A program made the position numbers and the translations under genes. A DNA stretch of 64,000 nt from Rhynchosporium graminicola (Eukaryota > Ascomycota > Leotiomycetes > Helotiales > Ploettnerulaceae), in NCBI GenBank assembly GCA_900074885.1, contig FJUW01000052.1:124001-188000 (forward strand). The letters are read 5' to 3'. Shown here piece by piece: positions 1-12,885 of this stretch. The stretch's first letter is position 1; the number at the start of each line of letters is the position of its first letter. The notes under the pieces are model-generated. The model did not search any database, was not told where the DNA came from, and saw nothing but the letters and a program-made list of their open reading frames with translations.

Positions 1-133
1 AAGCGATGTGCGGTTGTGTGTACAATCTTCTTGGGTGCTCCATAATTGTTAGATGGTGCGCGAGATAACCATCGATATTCGGAATGGTTAGAAAGACTGC
101 GTTTCTAGTCTTTCATCGAGGCTTAGGGGCCAA

Positions 134-176
134 GTGAGGAAGTGAGTGAGTGAGTGAGTGAGTGAGGGAGGGAGTG
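134..176. repeat. GTGA-type tetranucleotide microsatellite
   Basis: A run of GTGA units, breaking into GGGA units at its right end. Confidence 0.9.
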
Positions 177-1137
177 ACCATGATCAGATGGATGAGATGA
201 GATAGACCAGTAAGAGGCCTGCCTCACGTCAGCCACAGTACAAATGTGAGGGGGCGGGCGCAATAAGGCAAGAATACAAGTGATCGGATCTGGATGGCGT
301 TGCCCAAAAGAAGTCATGTGGAGGAGGAGGAGGACGGATGGTATTGTTTGGATCAGCGCTGAGGGACTCACTCTTTCGACAGCACAAACGTGCTGTTGAC
401 GATCATCAAGGCGAGAAGCGAACTTATCGAGGTATATACATAGTATAAGTGATTTCATAGTACCAAAGCAATAGAAGAGAGGCCGTGGCTGCGAATTCAG
501 GAAGAGGTTGCACGATATTCCAGGACTGGTCACTTGTTGTCTGTCATGCTGTATCAGGGCTCCTGGTAGAGAGAGGCCTCAAGCTCCGGCCAACAACACA
601 TCTTCATCGTCTCGAGACTACAATATAATGTCATTATTCTCCTCAAATGTTACTTCGAAGTAATATACCCATCCCTCGACTCTTCTCTCCTTCGTGGCTC
701 ACGCGTGCTACTAGTTGGTATAGTCGTAGTACTACAATACTATAATAGAGTTCCGGAACATGCAATCTGCACCAGGCATTTTCTCTCCGCCTCCGCCTTG
801 TACTACAGTACTACTGTACTACTGTACAGTATAACAGTAGTACAGTATAAGTACTACAGTATAGAGCTAATCTTGCCCCGGTGGTTCCGAGCGAGCACTT
901 GAGTGTCTTCCTTCTGATTGGGCAGCTCGCTGGATGATGGGCGGCAGTTGAAGTTGCCATTTGCATGCAGGGTTTCGGAGGTGAAGGCCACTCTCACGCT
1001 CGAGCGTGATGCATGACCAGATCCGGATCAAACCTAGTCCTAGTCATCATACAGTAAGAAGTATAACTAGTTGTGGGATCGACCATATACAAGTATACAA
1101 GTACTCTAGGTATCCTCGATCTATCTTTCGTTGGCCA

Positions 1138-1163
1138 GTATATATATATATATATATATATAT
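1138..1163. repeat. TA dinucleotide microsatellite
   Basis: An uninterrupted alternating TA tract of about 26 bp. Confidence 0.9.
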
Positions 1164-1731
1164 CTACGCTACCCTGTCGCGAGTGAGTATGAGTAGGAGC
1201 AGTCAGATTGCTGGCATGTTCTTTCGCGAACAAAGGAAAGAGATAGCTAAGAGAGAAAGACAGACGGGCGACCGGCCGGCCGGCCTCCTCTGCATGAGCA
1301 AGGACGGACGGAGCACACCAACTCCAAGTACTGTATGTAGGCAGTTGCAGTCCTGCAGGTACTCGGCTCCTGTCACTAAAAGGGAAGGAAGGGGACGAGG
1401 GTACGATATTGTAGTTGTAGTACTTTCCTACATACGAGGGGACCTGCAGGAAGCATATTTACCGACGGTATCGAGTATTGTTCGTACCCATCAAGTCCAC
1501 TTAAACCCTAGACGTACACTAGACCGATGCATGCAAGGAAGGGAAGCTTAAGAGCAGGAGTCAATGACTCATGTACTGTACTGTACTGTAGTGTAGAGTG
1601 GTTATCTTATCTTCAAGTAGGCAACTCCCTCAATCCTCCCCAAGTCAGAATCTCGGGTCAAACAAAACAGACTTAGAAATTGAATGCAAGCCGCCGTCAT
1701 GTCTTCCGTTTTCACGAACACTTACTTGAAC

Positions 1732-1761
1732 ACGATACGATACGATACGATACGATACGAT
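1732..1761. repeat. ATACG pentanucleotide microsatellite
   Basis: About six tandem copies of the pentamer ATACG (CGATA), degrading to ATATG at the right end. Confidence 0.9.
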
Positions 1762-3550
1762 ATGGTACGCCATCAAGGGCCGGAGCAAATATTTGAGAAT
1801 CGAGCTCGGGCCCCTTGGAAATTGATTGATCAATCAAGAGACACGATAATATTCATACATTCGTCAAACAGAAGGATCAGGACTTCAGAGTGTTCTTCCC
1901 CGTCCCGTCGACAGCCCTAAACTCGATTGAACTCTATTCAACGCACGCACACAGTATGTGTGTATGTATGTATGGGGGAACAGGGTACTGTACGGGAACG
2001 GCGAGTACTTACTTAAACTCTAACCAGACCCCCTCCGTAGATGATGAAACAAGTTTCCCAAACAGAGACACACGCACGCCAGCTACTCGGGCAGGGTTCG
2101 GATTCTAAATTTACCCTTGAACCGTCTCAGATCTTTCCTGGCTACGCAAACCCACCCCCAATCAGCTTCCTCCTGGTCATGAGATGTCCAGAAGAGGTCA
2201 GGCCATTCTGATCCTTGGGCTGGAAGATCGTCCACTCCGAGGAAAGCATGATAGATCCTACTCACGTATAACGAACGATATGACGACGGGAGTTTTCGAC
2301 CAGGTCAAATGTGTCCAGATTGCTTCTAATTCGAGCGCAGCGCTTCCTCCAACGTTCATCTAAACTGCAAATAAATGCCCGCATCAGCGATTCGCTGAAT
2401 TGCAAGAATTGATCGCCAGATAGACCATCTGATGAATGCCTTCAAATCTTGTGGAAATCTCCTATGGTTTGTTCGAACTCCTTGTTTTCAGAAAAACCGG
2501 TCTGTTGGTAAGAACGCAAATGTGTCTTTGACTACTATCTTTGCAAGAGAGCCAGGTAGAAGGATACAAAGCAAGCAAGCCACTTTGGAAACGGTTCAGG
2601 CCCTTTCAACAGGTATGATAAGCATCCGAGGCCAAGCAAATTCGTCTTCGGCGAACGAGAAGTGGCCAGGTGTTGCCAGGCGGATGGATTTCAAACTCGC
2701 GAGTCGAGTCGATACTAAAATCCCAAAAGTATCTGAGGACATTCACTACCCGAAGTAATCATCTAGAATCACCTAACTGTCAGCTGACTGTAAAAACCTG
2801 ACGTGATATATCTTTTGTGAAATCCCATATCGCTTTCGCCTCGATCACTGCTTGCTCCACTGATTCCTGTCTCTACCTATGATGCAAAAATTCAGGGGCT
2901 CGCCTCTCATCGCATCTCGCCCTACATCACCATCACCATCACCACCACGAACACCTCGCTGATGATAGCGGTTCAGCCCAATCCAACCATAAACACCCTC
3001 AAGCGCTGCAGTGGAGAGACGATTCGATAAGCGGTGTGCGACGCCAGCCAGTCAAAATACTCATACAGTTCAATCAAGCCTCAGTTTCGCGGAACGGCTG
3101 GGACCAATACTTGCTTGGTGCAGGTGCAGCATTTAAGCTTCGATGAAGGCCTGTCCGCGCACCCCGCAAAGCAGGAAAGTGGAGTGCAGCTGCGAGTCGA
3201 GACGAGACGACCTGGAAGTCGAGAGTCGAGGATTTCAAGATATCCATCTTTTTGTGAAAAATTTCATATGGTGAGTCCTATGCAAGGTAAAAGAAAAAGA
3301 GGTAAGAATTCAGTTCGGAATGTCGCTCGTAAAGGAGCATAGCCCTGGGTCGTCGTCCTCTGAAAGGGGACATCAAGATGGGAGATACTGCTCGCTCGTT
3401 ATATCCAAAAATTAGAAACGAAACCCCCCGAGCGAGGCTGGCAGGCTGGCTACCAGTTTTGGCTGTGGAAAGTGAGGCAACAGAGATCCTCGTACGATTT
3501 GTGCATGTTCTCCGACACCCCAAGGCACTTCTCGATACTCATACCGTTTA

Positions 3551-3576
3551 ATGCATGCATGCATGCATGCATGCAT
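3551..3576. repeat. GCAT palindromic tetranucleotide microsatellite
   Basis: Tandem ATGC/GCAT units, about 26 bp. The unit is self-complementary, so the tract can form a perfect hairpin. Confidence 0.9.
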
Positions 3577-5435
3577 AGTTCAGATGTCGTTCCTACAACT
3601 GGCTATCCCAAATTCTCCCAGCCTCTTAAGATGTCCAAGCCTGACCGTAACTGCACAGATCAATAACTTATCTATAGTAGTGCACACGATCATATTATCT
3701 ATTGTCAGCTGAGAAACCATCATCTTTACATCTCAAATTCCATCCTCCGGCCAAAAAGTCCCTCACCAATTCCCATCTCTTGTAAGCGAAAATGTCGCTT
3801 CTCCAATCAAAACACGGAAGTCCACCCACCCCTCTACTTCCTTTCAGCTGTAATTCACGGCACGAGGCTCTTCTTACTTGCCATTCGTACGATGGTTCGT
3901 GCTAGAGGGCACTACTCGGCCTTGATTTCTTATCAGCTTCCCTTTCACACAGTAACAGCTTTGACGTGTCGAGACGAAGTGGGTACTGCTCACATGCCCA
4001 ACTTGATACTCTGTCCACGCTTATGATACTTTCCTATCAATCATACATCTTAGCTGCTCTCCCACTCTTTGATATAGCTTAGAGGCAAATTCAAACCTGT
4101 TCGCACCCTATTTTCAAAAGACCAAGAAGCCAGATGAGTCAATACATATGCTAGATCAGCTTGTGCCGCATCACATCGCATCGAACTCCACTCCAGCCAA
4201 AACTCTACCTACCATCTATATATCTGTACGCCGACATGACCAGAACCACTCATTGATCGATCATCTGCACGACACACACGACTCTATACCCAATCAACCG
4301 AATAATCGGAGCTCCCGCTCTCTACTTTTGACGGATGGCTGAGCGGGATGGTATCTCGCATCCTGGTCGTCAGCTCCGCCAGGCCGAGTTGAGATCTGAG
4401 AAGGGATATCTAGCAAAGAGATGGAAGGATAAGAAAGATAATTTAGACAATGAGTCGAATAGGACGTCCACCGTGATTGAAAATACTGTTCGATTTGGTA
4501 ACCTGCCAATCAATACATGTGTCAGCACTCGGTGAGGCGTCTCCAGTGAAGGGCGAGTGAAAGTGTTTTGTATGCTAGTAACGTGAAGACTACTCCTCCT
4601 TTCGCTATCTCAGATCAGGAGATACTACGTGCTCAGTGAAGGAAGCAGATACTAAGTGTCTGTATTTTATGCTCTGGTCAAACAGCATAAAAGCTCTCAG
4701 GTAGGGAGCTTATTGCGTTGCCTGCATTTCGTCCTATACATCTTCTTTCCATAACTGACGATGTTTCGTTTGGATCTTGGCGAGTACAGTTGTAGCAGCC
4801 AAGTACATCCACAGCCAACAATTTCGTATGTTCTATGAACTATTAGGTATGTTCGTAACCTATATTCTATCTTAAAGAGGCTCGCTTCTACACAGTCAAG
4901 ATCAAGCCAACCCATGTCATGTCCCGTAAAGTGTTTTTACTCGATCAAATCAACACTGACGTCGAAAGAGATTTGAAGCCCGATACGGGTACGGTACGTA
5001 TTTAAAGTTTGGCCCAACTTGGTATTCTCAGGCAAGGCTCGCAACGACTCCTCGGGTGCACGTCATGTGAAGAATTTCGTGACTTCGTGACTCTCGAACG
5101 TGCGTGAAACAGGTAACTTGCTACCCAGAGAAGCTACTTTTGCGGCTTTACCTGACACGAACAGCCAGCCACTTCACATGTTTAGCCTTTTTGGCCATCT
5201 TCTCAAATCAAACCTCGAGCTACTAGCTTTGCGAAAGGCCGTCTCTCTTGTGTGGTAAGGGTTTCTCGTTTGCAAACATCATCCAGGTGAAAGCTTTGAC
5301 TACCAGCAATACCCTGCACTTAACTTGAGCGAAAGAGTACACTGGTTCTTGGGACACTAAGGTATATTTACATGGAAGATTTTGCCCCACCGGTCTGAGA
5401 ACTCGCTGCCTCATTAGGGGATTACTTTTTCGACT

Positions 5436-6540
5436 TTAGGGCCGTCCTCCGGCCCTGCCAGCGCCAGGTCTTCCACCTGCTCCCCCGCCAGCACCCCCAG
5501 CCCTTCCAGCTCCACCAGCACCCTTTGCAACTTGACCTCCGGCACCAGCAGCTTTTGCAGCTCCTGCTCCGCCGGCTGCTCCGCCAGCTGCTCCACCGGC
5601 TGCACCACCACCACCTGCAACCTGCTTAGTAGAAATGGTTCCGATAGTTCCTCCAACGACACCCCCCGCCATAACATTAGCCTTCGCGTTCGCAGCGGCG
5701 GCCTTGAAAGCCTGGTTGGCTCCAGCACCTCTGTTGAAACACCAGCGTCAGTACAACGATATCTACCTGGTTTTGATTCAAGTGCCCGAGTGCTAGAAAG
5801 GGGAGACTCACCCGTTGATTGTCATGACCATGCCTACCCTATAGCAATTGAGAGTTAGCAAATGTATACAACTCGGAAGACAACGTGAGGCAAGTCTCCA
5901 AAATTTCGAGAGAGAGTGAAAAGAAGGGAACTGTGGGCTTCTTCTTAACGTACTGGCAACTGTAGTTCGAAAATGTGTTAGCAAATTGTGATTATGAAGA
6001 CGGATGGGGCGGGGGACGTACTGATTCGCAGCAGCACAATACATGTAGATCGGCTGAGTATCTTTGACAACCATAGTGAAAGTTCTCGCCTGCCCACCTC
6101 CCTGCTTTATGGGCATGGAGCCGCCTGAAATTCTACATCAGCCCTCGGAAACCTTCCAGGTTCATGGTGAAAGAAATTACATACTGTTGATACCACCAGG
6201 AGCCGGCTGGCAAGCCGATTGTGGTCCAGCGGACTGTGTCGCAGTGTGGTTCGCAGACACGAATTGGAACAGCACCGTCTCTCCTGGTGCTGCTTTTACA
6301 TTGTTTGGGGTGAACGTGGTGGCTTTTGCATTTTGAAGGCTGCCGACTACGACGACGTGGTTTTGTCCTTTCTCGCGGGGGAGGATGAGGGCGTCTTCGA
6401 TTGATAAATCAACTGGAGAGGCAACTGGAGAAGTTACTTTGATCAGTACAAGAGATTCGACTTGTGAGTTAGACGAGGCAAGACCTACTTGCAGATCCGG
6501 CTGCGAAGCTCAAAACGATAAAGGTGGTGCTGAAAAGCAT
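5436..6540 (-). CDS. Secreted fungal cupredoxin-domain protein with Gly/Ala-rich tail
   Basis: Six exons: 6540-6489, 6412-6185, 6124-6022, 5959-5954 (6-nt microexon), 5838-5812 and 5730-5436, giving about 236 residues. Exon 2 could instead begin at 6424, four codons longer. Residues 1-17 (MLFSTTFIVLSFAAGSA) are a signal peptide. Residues about 35-140 are a blue-copper-like domain of the fungal extracellular (often called serine-rich) cupredoxin family. Candidate copper ligands are H73 (SANHT), C123 (YMYC), H128 and M133 (HCQVGM), with C85/C129 as a likely disulfide. Residues from about 140 onward are very rich in Gly and Ala, ending GAGRAGGRP. There is no hydrophobic GPI signal, so a secreted or wall-associated protein is inferred. 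The microexon is required to build the HC of the copper motif. The family assignment is firm; the function (redox, copper binding or cell-wall role) is unknown. Confidence 0.82.
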
Positions 6541-7327
6541 CTTGGTAGTGAGGAAGAGAATTAATCGAGGATGTATATTTGGACGAAGCGATAGGACAGG
6601 AACTCTTAAGTATTAAATGAGAGTACAAGATGATTCGAGGATGGAATGGGTCAAAGAACCGGAGCATCAAGTGGTCTTATATTCTTTCCACTCACTCGCC
6701 ATCCAGGTTATCCTGCTGCCACGCGGTCCAAGCATCGAAAAGCGGACCCCCAAAACGGTCGAATGTACCATCTGCAGTTCTGACATTCAGCAGAAAGTTA
6801 AGACTTAACAAGATGCCATCTCGAAGTCATGAATATCGTTTCGAAAGTTTAGAAACGCACTGCTATTGGCTGTATCCTTAAGCGAAGGCCTGATTCAAAA
6901 CAAACCACTCGTAAATGAAACATGGCAGATTTAAGGTTCGGATCAAGCTCATGGGACGAGAGTTATTACTGGCTTCCACAACCTAAATCCGTTTTACGAA
7001 AACCTTAGCTAAAGCTACAATGCGAATCGGTGGCGAGTCCATTGCCAAGGAAGCATGAAAGTAGCGACGATCGAGGTCCCGATGCGAGGCGGAACTCGGC
7101 TCAAGAACGTCCATGTGTGAAAATTCCCAACCAATTAGAAAGATCTCAACAAGCGCACAACGAGAGCAGCCAGGCAAGAAGTCTCCGGGTTGAAAAAAAG
7201 TTGTATTGATTTGTCACAGCCACAGAAAACACCCAAGGCATCCCTTCGCGATCCTCATTTTAGCGTATAAAAATCTGCATCGTACAGCTGTAGTAACACT
7301 GCTGTCCTTTCAGCCCAAATTCACGGC
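6541..7327. other. Intergenic region
   Basis: This stretch lies between the cupredoxin promoter side and the 3' end of the large disordered-protein gene. I see no supported gene or RNA. It should contain the promoter of the cupredoxin gene (minus strand). Confidence 0.5.
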
Positions 7328-10300
7328 TCATTCCCTGGCACCTTCACTGCCCTTTCCAGCCCTTCCTTTAAACATACTCTTAGTCAATCCGTCCCTCTCG
7401 GTTTTCACCCCCTGGTCATGTAAATTGTACTCGTCATCATAATTTTGTACTTCCGAAGAAGTTTTGGCGTATTCGTAACCTATCTCAACGCCCTGATCGC
7501 CCATCACGTATTCTAACTCAACAAACTCTCCATCTTCACATCTTGGTCTCCGAGCTTTCTCCGCAACTCTCATATTTCTCGTTGTCTCCCAAGCATTTAT
7601 CTTCTGCCTCCTCTGCTTAGCAGCTCTCCTTGCTACACCCGCAAGAGTATTTGAACCGAGTCCGTTAAAGACACTAAGTGCCGAGAGAAACTTACGAGCA
7701 CTAGAGCCTGTGATTTCTTCTATCCACTTGTCTACATCTTCGTCACATGCCGCAGCCGTAGCTACGTGTAAACCTTTGAACACCTGCTTATCATCGAAAC
7801 CTGCACTCCTGAGAGAACAACTATCAGTCGATATCGTTGAGGCGAATGCTGGGAGAGCAACAGTGTGGATTTCAGGGACCTTTGGTGTCAGTGGAAACGT
7901 CTTCGGGCGGGAGAAAGTGGAGTAGCAGTGGACGTGTTTCGGAGGATCTGGTATATTGGGCTTCGGTATTATTCTTGGCAAAGGAGGTCGCTTCATTGGA
8001 TCTGCGATTGGTTCTGATTTTAAATATTCCTCAACAAGCTGTTCGGCTTTACTTTGGGGTCGTGTCCTTTCAGGCGAATGATAGCTTTTTTGAGTATTCC
8101 CCAAACCAGGCTCAGCCTCAGGATAATTAACAGGTCCAGTATGGATGAGTGGTCTTGTGGATCGTCGAGTAGGGAGATACTGAAATTCGACAGGCCCCCG
8201 CATTTCGGCAGGAGATGTGACCTGTCGAGGGGAAATCGCAATAGATGAGTCCCTTGACGGGAAACACTGCTGGCACTGAGTAGATGATCGGGCAGTACAT
8301 GCATGGGCAGGTGGCTGTTTACTTGGTTCTGGTGTTGGCTCTAGCTCGGGCTCGGGCTTAGGAGTAGGATTAAGAGGACCGGCGCACTGAACGCACAATG
8401 ACGGTGCTGAAAGTTGAGGGGATGAGGCAAGCGCTCTCCGTGAGGACTGATTAAGTATCTCCTCTTCTTGTTCTCTGTCATTCTGAATCCATGTCGATCT
8501 GCCCTCATCAGCACCCTTAATTAGACTCCCGGATATCTGGGGTGGCTGGTATGGGCCGATGCGCTTCGTAGGGCTGTTGGCGAAGGGAAAGGTTCTGGTG
8601 CGCTCTCCTGGAACGGCTTTTGACTGAAAGGAAGGCACATCCAGGGCATTTCGGGTCTTTTGATTATCTGCACGCTCAATATTGTCTATCGAGTCCACGG
8701 GCATTTGAACAGTCTGAATTTCTTGATCGGCACCACCCATCCACGTAACTTTCGATGGCCGAGATAATCTTTCCTGCGAAATTAAAAGATGCGGGTTCTT
8801 GGGAGGCTGCTCACAATTTCCTTTGCATTTGTTCGCTCTCGAAGGAAAAGTCTTGCTACGACCGCTAGGTATAGGAGCACGATTTATTTCAGACGAGTGC
8901 TCACTATAGTCGTCATTTTTGGTAGGCCGGCGAGGTACTACTGGGCTGAGCTCCACAGTTTGAGTTGCCAAGTCCGAGTATTCTACTTTGGGGCGGATGA
9001 GCTCCAGGTTCTCGAGAGGAATGCTAATAGAGGGCCCGGTCCGTGTTGCCATCTCCGTGACCATCTTCGATATAAAGTTGTCAGCAGTCGACTTCGCAGT
9101 GCCATATCTGAAATCTTCTCGATTTTTCTCCGTCGGCCCTTTCGGAGGTCCAAGCCGAACTAAATGGAGTTAGACAGATCCTTGAAGTCTCCAGAATAAC
9201 ACTTACTATTATCTTCAGGCTCGAGATTCCTCTCAATAGACTGTAAAGGCTCTGGGACATCGACGGTAGAAACCCAGCCAGTAAGTGGAGTTGAAGTTCT
9301 ATGCTGCTGTTCCGGCTTCACAGAAATAACGCTCCTTTTTTGTGTAGGAGAGGCTTCGGGTGATGGGCCAGCCTTACGAAGCCACGGAAGAGATTTCTTA
9401 GTAGTCGCCTGAGGTGGCGCTGGCGCTTCTCTTACAGGCTTGGACAGAGATGCAGACATGTGATGTGGCGGAGTAAACCCAATGATGGTGTGTTCTGTCG
9501 AAGCCGATGAACTCCTGGACTCTACCATAGGTGGTCGCCCGTAAGATTTCTCATGGGGTGGAGTCCATCCTAGGACAGTTGTGCCGGTGGATCCAGAAGC
9601 ATATGAGGGCTCTTTTCGTTTCTCAGTCGGCTTGCGGGTATCAGTACTTTTCTTTCTTGGTAATGATCGACTTTTTCCATAACTTTGATCCTTCGGTGGA
9701 GTTGGTGGAGGTGGGGAGTCTTCCCTCAAGTTAGCCATGCCTTTTTGCTCCGCAGATGTGACAGCAAGACCAGCGGATTGGAATTCTGATCGGTATGGCT
9801 TCAGCTCATGAAGAGTAAAGGCTGATACACTTGTCGAAAAATCCGAAGCGGGTGAAGAAATAAGTGACTGTGAAGGGTGTTCTTTGGCCGCCTGCAGATA
9901 CAGTTCCAGGCCTCGTGTAAAGCGCCAAAGCACTTTCTTCTGGCTTGGTGTGCGAGAAGCAGCTTCAGATACTAGGCTCTGAACTATGGACCTTACTGAA
10001 GAAGCGGAGGTGCCCTTTGTCTTCGATTGGCGACTGTAATCTTTTACAGCTTCCCAGAACTCTAATGAGCTGAGCCCTGTGTCCTTTCTCGCCGGCAGTA
10101 CTTGAGATGTAGCCCTCTGAAAAGTATTCGGCTTGAAATGAGGCTGGGAAGGACTGTTTCGGCGTTGACCTGCGATGGGGTTCAGCGGATCAATTCCCGT
10201 GTCGTTCCTCCGCCTTACTTCTGTAGGTCGAGGACCTAGTATGCGGTTGCTGGCCGCCTGAAGAGGACCTAATCGTTGAGCAGAATACAATCGCTCTGGG

Positions 10301-10869
10301 CTGAAGGTAGATGCGCGCCGTGCTGAAGGATGATCTGCAGTCCAGTAGACCGGTACTTTGGCAATGTATTTCAATGAGTAGCCCTTTTTGGACTTCTTTC
10401 TTGTATTGGATCGTCTTGAAACAGAATTTGCCGCACCATCAGTCGAAGGAATTCCAGAGTTGCTGCGTGGTGCTGGCCGCAAATTCGCGCCAGACCCTGA
10501 CCTTCTGTTTACAACGCGATTTCTCACCTCTATTTCTGGTGTTGTGACTTTGCTTGCAAGCTCCGCATCTGGTGTATCCCATCCAAACACTTCTATATTG
10601 TGTTTTGCACGATCAGAAGCTCGCCGTCGAGCACGCACAACAGAGGAAGAGGCACGCGAGTCCCGTGCTCGTCGGCGAAGAAAATGGATGCGGAATGGCC
10701 GCTTTTGAGTCTCTTCCTGTTTCTTAGTCTGCTGCGAGTGTGTTGTTGCACTGTTCCTAGAAATAGAAGCACTTCGACTGTGTATCAAGTTGCACTGGCT
10801 TGAGACTACTCGTATACGTGGTAGACAATGTTGAGGATATCCCTTCCAATGTATGTTGTAACTTAGCAT
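7328..10869 (-). CDS. Large disordered hypothetical protein
   Basis: Two exons, 10869-9207 and 9159-7328, joined by a 47-nt intron with GTAAGT donor, CTAAC branch and TTTAG acceptor; phase is preserved. The product is about 1,164 residues. I recognise no catalytic domain. The protein is mostly low-complexity Ser/Pro/Arg/Lys sequence. An Arg-rich basic patch (RRRARDSR, RARRRASDR) lies near residues 65-90, there are repeated GxTPPH motifs (about 410-460), and there are Pro/Glu repeats (PEPELEPTPEP). A more ordered, possibly helical C-terminal segment contains ARRAAKQRRQKINAW. These features suggest a nuclear or scaffold protein, but that is inference. The ATG at 10869 is the first in frame; upstream sequence is open without a start as far as a TGA, so a further 5' exon is possible. 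Confidence 0.7.
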
Positions 10870-11702
10870 CGTATGGTTACTGAAAGAGTATGTAAGGATG
10901 CATCTTAGGTAGCGTAGAGCAGAAGGGTCGGTTGTTCGAGACGAAGGTCAGCCTGGATGAAGTACCCAACAATGCAACGCTCTTTCCATATTATGATTGC
11001 AGTCCAGTACCGGCAGCACCCCGGTATTTACTCTATTTTACCTGATATCTTTGATTCCTGGAGAAGAATACATTTCGATTTGTCTTTGCCCTTTCCGCAG
11101 GAGATATTCTATCGCGCTGAAGTCCTTCTTGTCCACTGCAATCGCTTTCTCAAATTCGATTCTATTCATCAATGTGATCAGTGGACGTTCCGTGGTTTAC
11201 AATTTAATCGATCAAATGAAGGTAGGCCAGATAAATGAACCTACCTGGCATACTTCTCGAAATGAACTCTTGCCTATGCAACAATTAGAAATCAGTCAAC
11301 TGCTCAATTGGGGCCCAAATACCTCGCCCTTCATTCTGCTGACCCGCAGACACTTTCTATACAGTGACAACACATCTCTCTGTAGTCCCGAATGCTTCAT
11401 TGTGACTTATTGGTGGCGATGAATACGACAAACCGTGTAATGTCCGCAGAGAAATGAAGATTTTGGATGACGGCTCCATTCCGAAAGAGCTGCAAGGATG
11501 AAGCTCCCTTGCAAACGTGGGGTCGCTTCCTGATGAAGTCAATTCGGACATCCACTCTGCCACTCTCGACTTGGTAAGATAGGTAAGTACCTAATGTACA
11601 TCACCAGATATCAAGACAAGCAAGATAATTCTTACATTTTTGTATCACCAGGCTCAGTGATAAGTCAACTTGTCAGGTAGAAATACAGATCAGGCCTGAA
11701 TC
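10870..11702. promoter_or_regulatory. Divergent intergenic region
   Basis: About 0.83 kb between the start of the minus-strand disordered-protein gene and the start of the plus-strand FAH-family gene. No supported ORF is seen. By position it must hold both promoters; I see no specific binding site I would name. Confidence 0.45.
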
Positions 11703-12689
11703 ATGACAACCTTCTCTGTAAGCTCTCTGAGTCAAGTACCCCCACTTCAGGAACCATACTCAATCAATTTAAGAGACTCGTTCGTTTCCTGGCAAAGGAT
11801 GGAAGGACATACTACGGCGATGCTATTCTTCCGAAAGGCGTTACCGATATAGCCAAAGCAACACAGGCCAAGATTATCCGTGGACAAATCTTTGGCACGC
11901 ACGATGTCACGGATCAAGTTGCGGATATACGACTCTTGCTCGCACCTTTAGCGCTCGAGGATGTAAAGACTGTGCGTTGTTTGGGATTGAATTATGAACA
12001 GCATGCAAAAGAGGTAGGCTCGTTCTCGAATTGGTCCCAGATCCTCAAATGAACTAATGTGATAATTCCTAAAGTCCAATATGCCGATTCCAAAATATCC
12101 CATACTCTTTTACAAGCCAATCACCTCTCTCACAGGACCTACAGACCCAATTCCCATCCATGCACTCGCTCAGAAATTTGCGGGTCTGGACTATGAATGT
12201 GAGCTTGTTGCAGTCATCGGAAAAGCCTGCTCAGACGTCTCGGAATCATCGGCCTTAGACTACGTCCTCGGCTACAGTATTGGGAACGATGTCTCCCATC
12301 GAGATTGGCAAATCAAGCACGGCGGCGGTCAGTGGAGTCTCGGGAAAGGGTTCGATGGCTGGGCTCCTTATGGACCTGGCATTGTCTCTTCTAAAATCAT
12401 CACTGATCCCCAGAACCTGAGGATATCAACCAAGGTGAATGGCAAGTCGGTGCAGGACAACAATACTGGAGACATGATTTTTGGGGTAGCTAAGACGATT
12501 GCCTTCTTGAGCCAGGGTACCACTCTATTACCCGGTGATCTAATCTTTACGGGTACACCACAGGGCGTTGGCATGGGCCGCAAACCACAAGTTTGGCTCA
12601 AAGACGGCGATGTCGTCGAAGTTGGGTTGGAGGGCGTGGGGACTTGTGTGAATAGGGTGGAGTTCGCAAAGGAGAAGTCAAAGCTATAG
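11703..12689 (+). CDS. Fumarylacetoacetate hydrolase (FAH) family protein
   Basis: Three exons, 11703-11717, 11774-12013 and 12075-12689, give 289 residues. The 15-nt first exon (MTTFS) joins in frame to RLVRFLAKDGRTYYGD, the usual fungal N-terminus of this family. The FAH C-terminal fold carries a metal-binding Glu pair (DYECELVAVIG), the NDVSHRDWQ segment, FDGWAPYGP, and the conserved end motif LLPGDLIFTGTPQGVG. Family members hydrolyse or decarboxylate beta-diketo acids, or isomerise 2-hydroxyhepta-2,4-dienedioate, using Mg/Mn. The exact substrate cannot be read from the sequence. No targeting peptide is evident, so it is probably cytosolic. It lies tail-to-tail with the small gene at 12886-13449. 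A second, distinct FAH-family gene lies at 22571-23507. Confidence 0.93.
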
Positions 12690-12885
12690 AAGTTTAGCAG
12701 GATAATAATGTCAGCGCGTTTGATATAACGCAGCGTCCACGGCATGGCTCTCGATAGCATCTAAGGCGAGATGGTAGGTCCGATATGGATGTCTTCTTTA
12801 TCTTATATCGGATTATTGCTACAGATGGAACATAATGACCCTTTACTAATATTTCTTTAATGCCGACTCCCGGCCTCACTCATCA

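Larger units (their letters stand above)
1..5435. other. Gene-free, microsatellite-rich region
   Basis: I see no convincing gene in this 5.4 kb. Open frames are short, show no conserved motifs, and many run through simple repeats. The sequence holds a GTGA repeat, a TA tract, an ATACG repeat, a GCAT repeat, scattered TAC/GTA-rich inverted stretches (about 790-870) and a short CATCAC run (about 2928). Base composition is that of normal euchromatin, without the RIP signature seen after 35.3 kb. It could be the long upstream region of a gene lying beyond the left edge, or untranslated/noncoding RNA territory. The sequence alone does not decide this. Confidence 0.6.

Noticed and set aside
2432..2758. 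108-codon plus-strand frame in the left gene-free region
   Set aside because: No motif, atypical codon use and no supporting signals.
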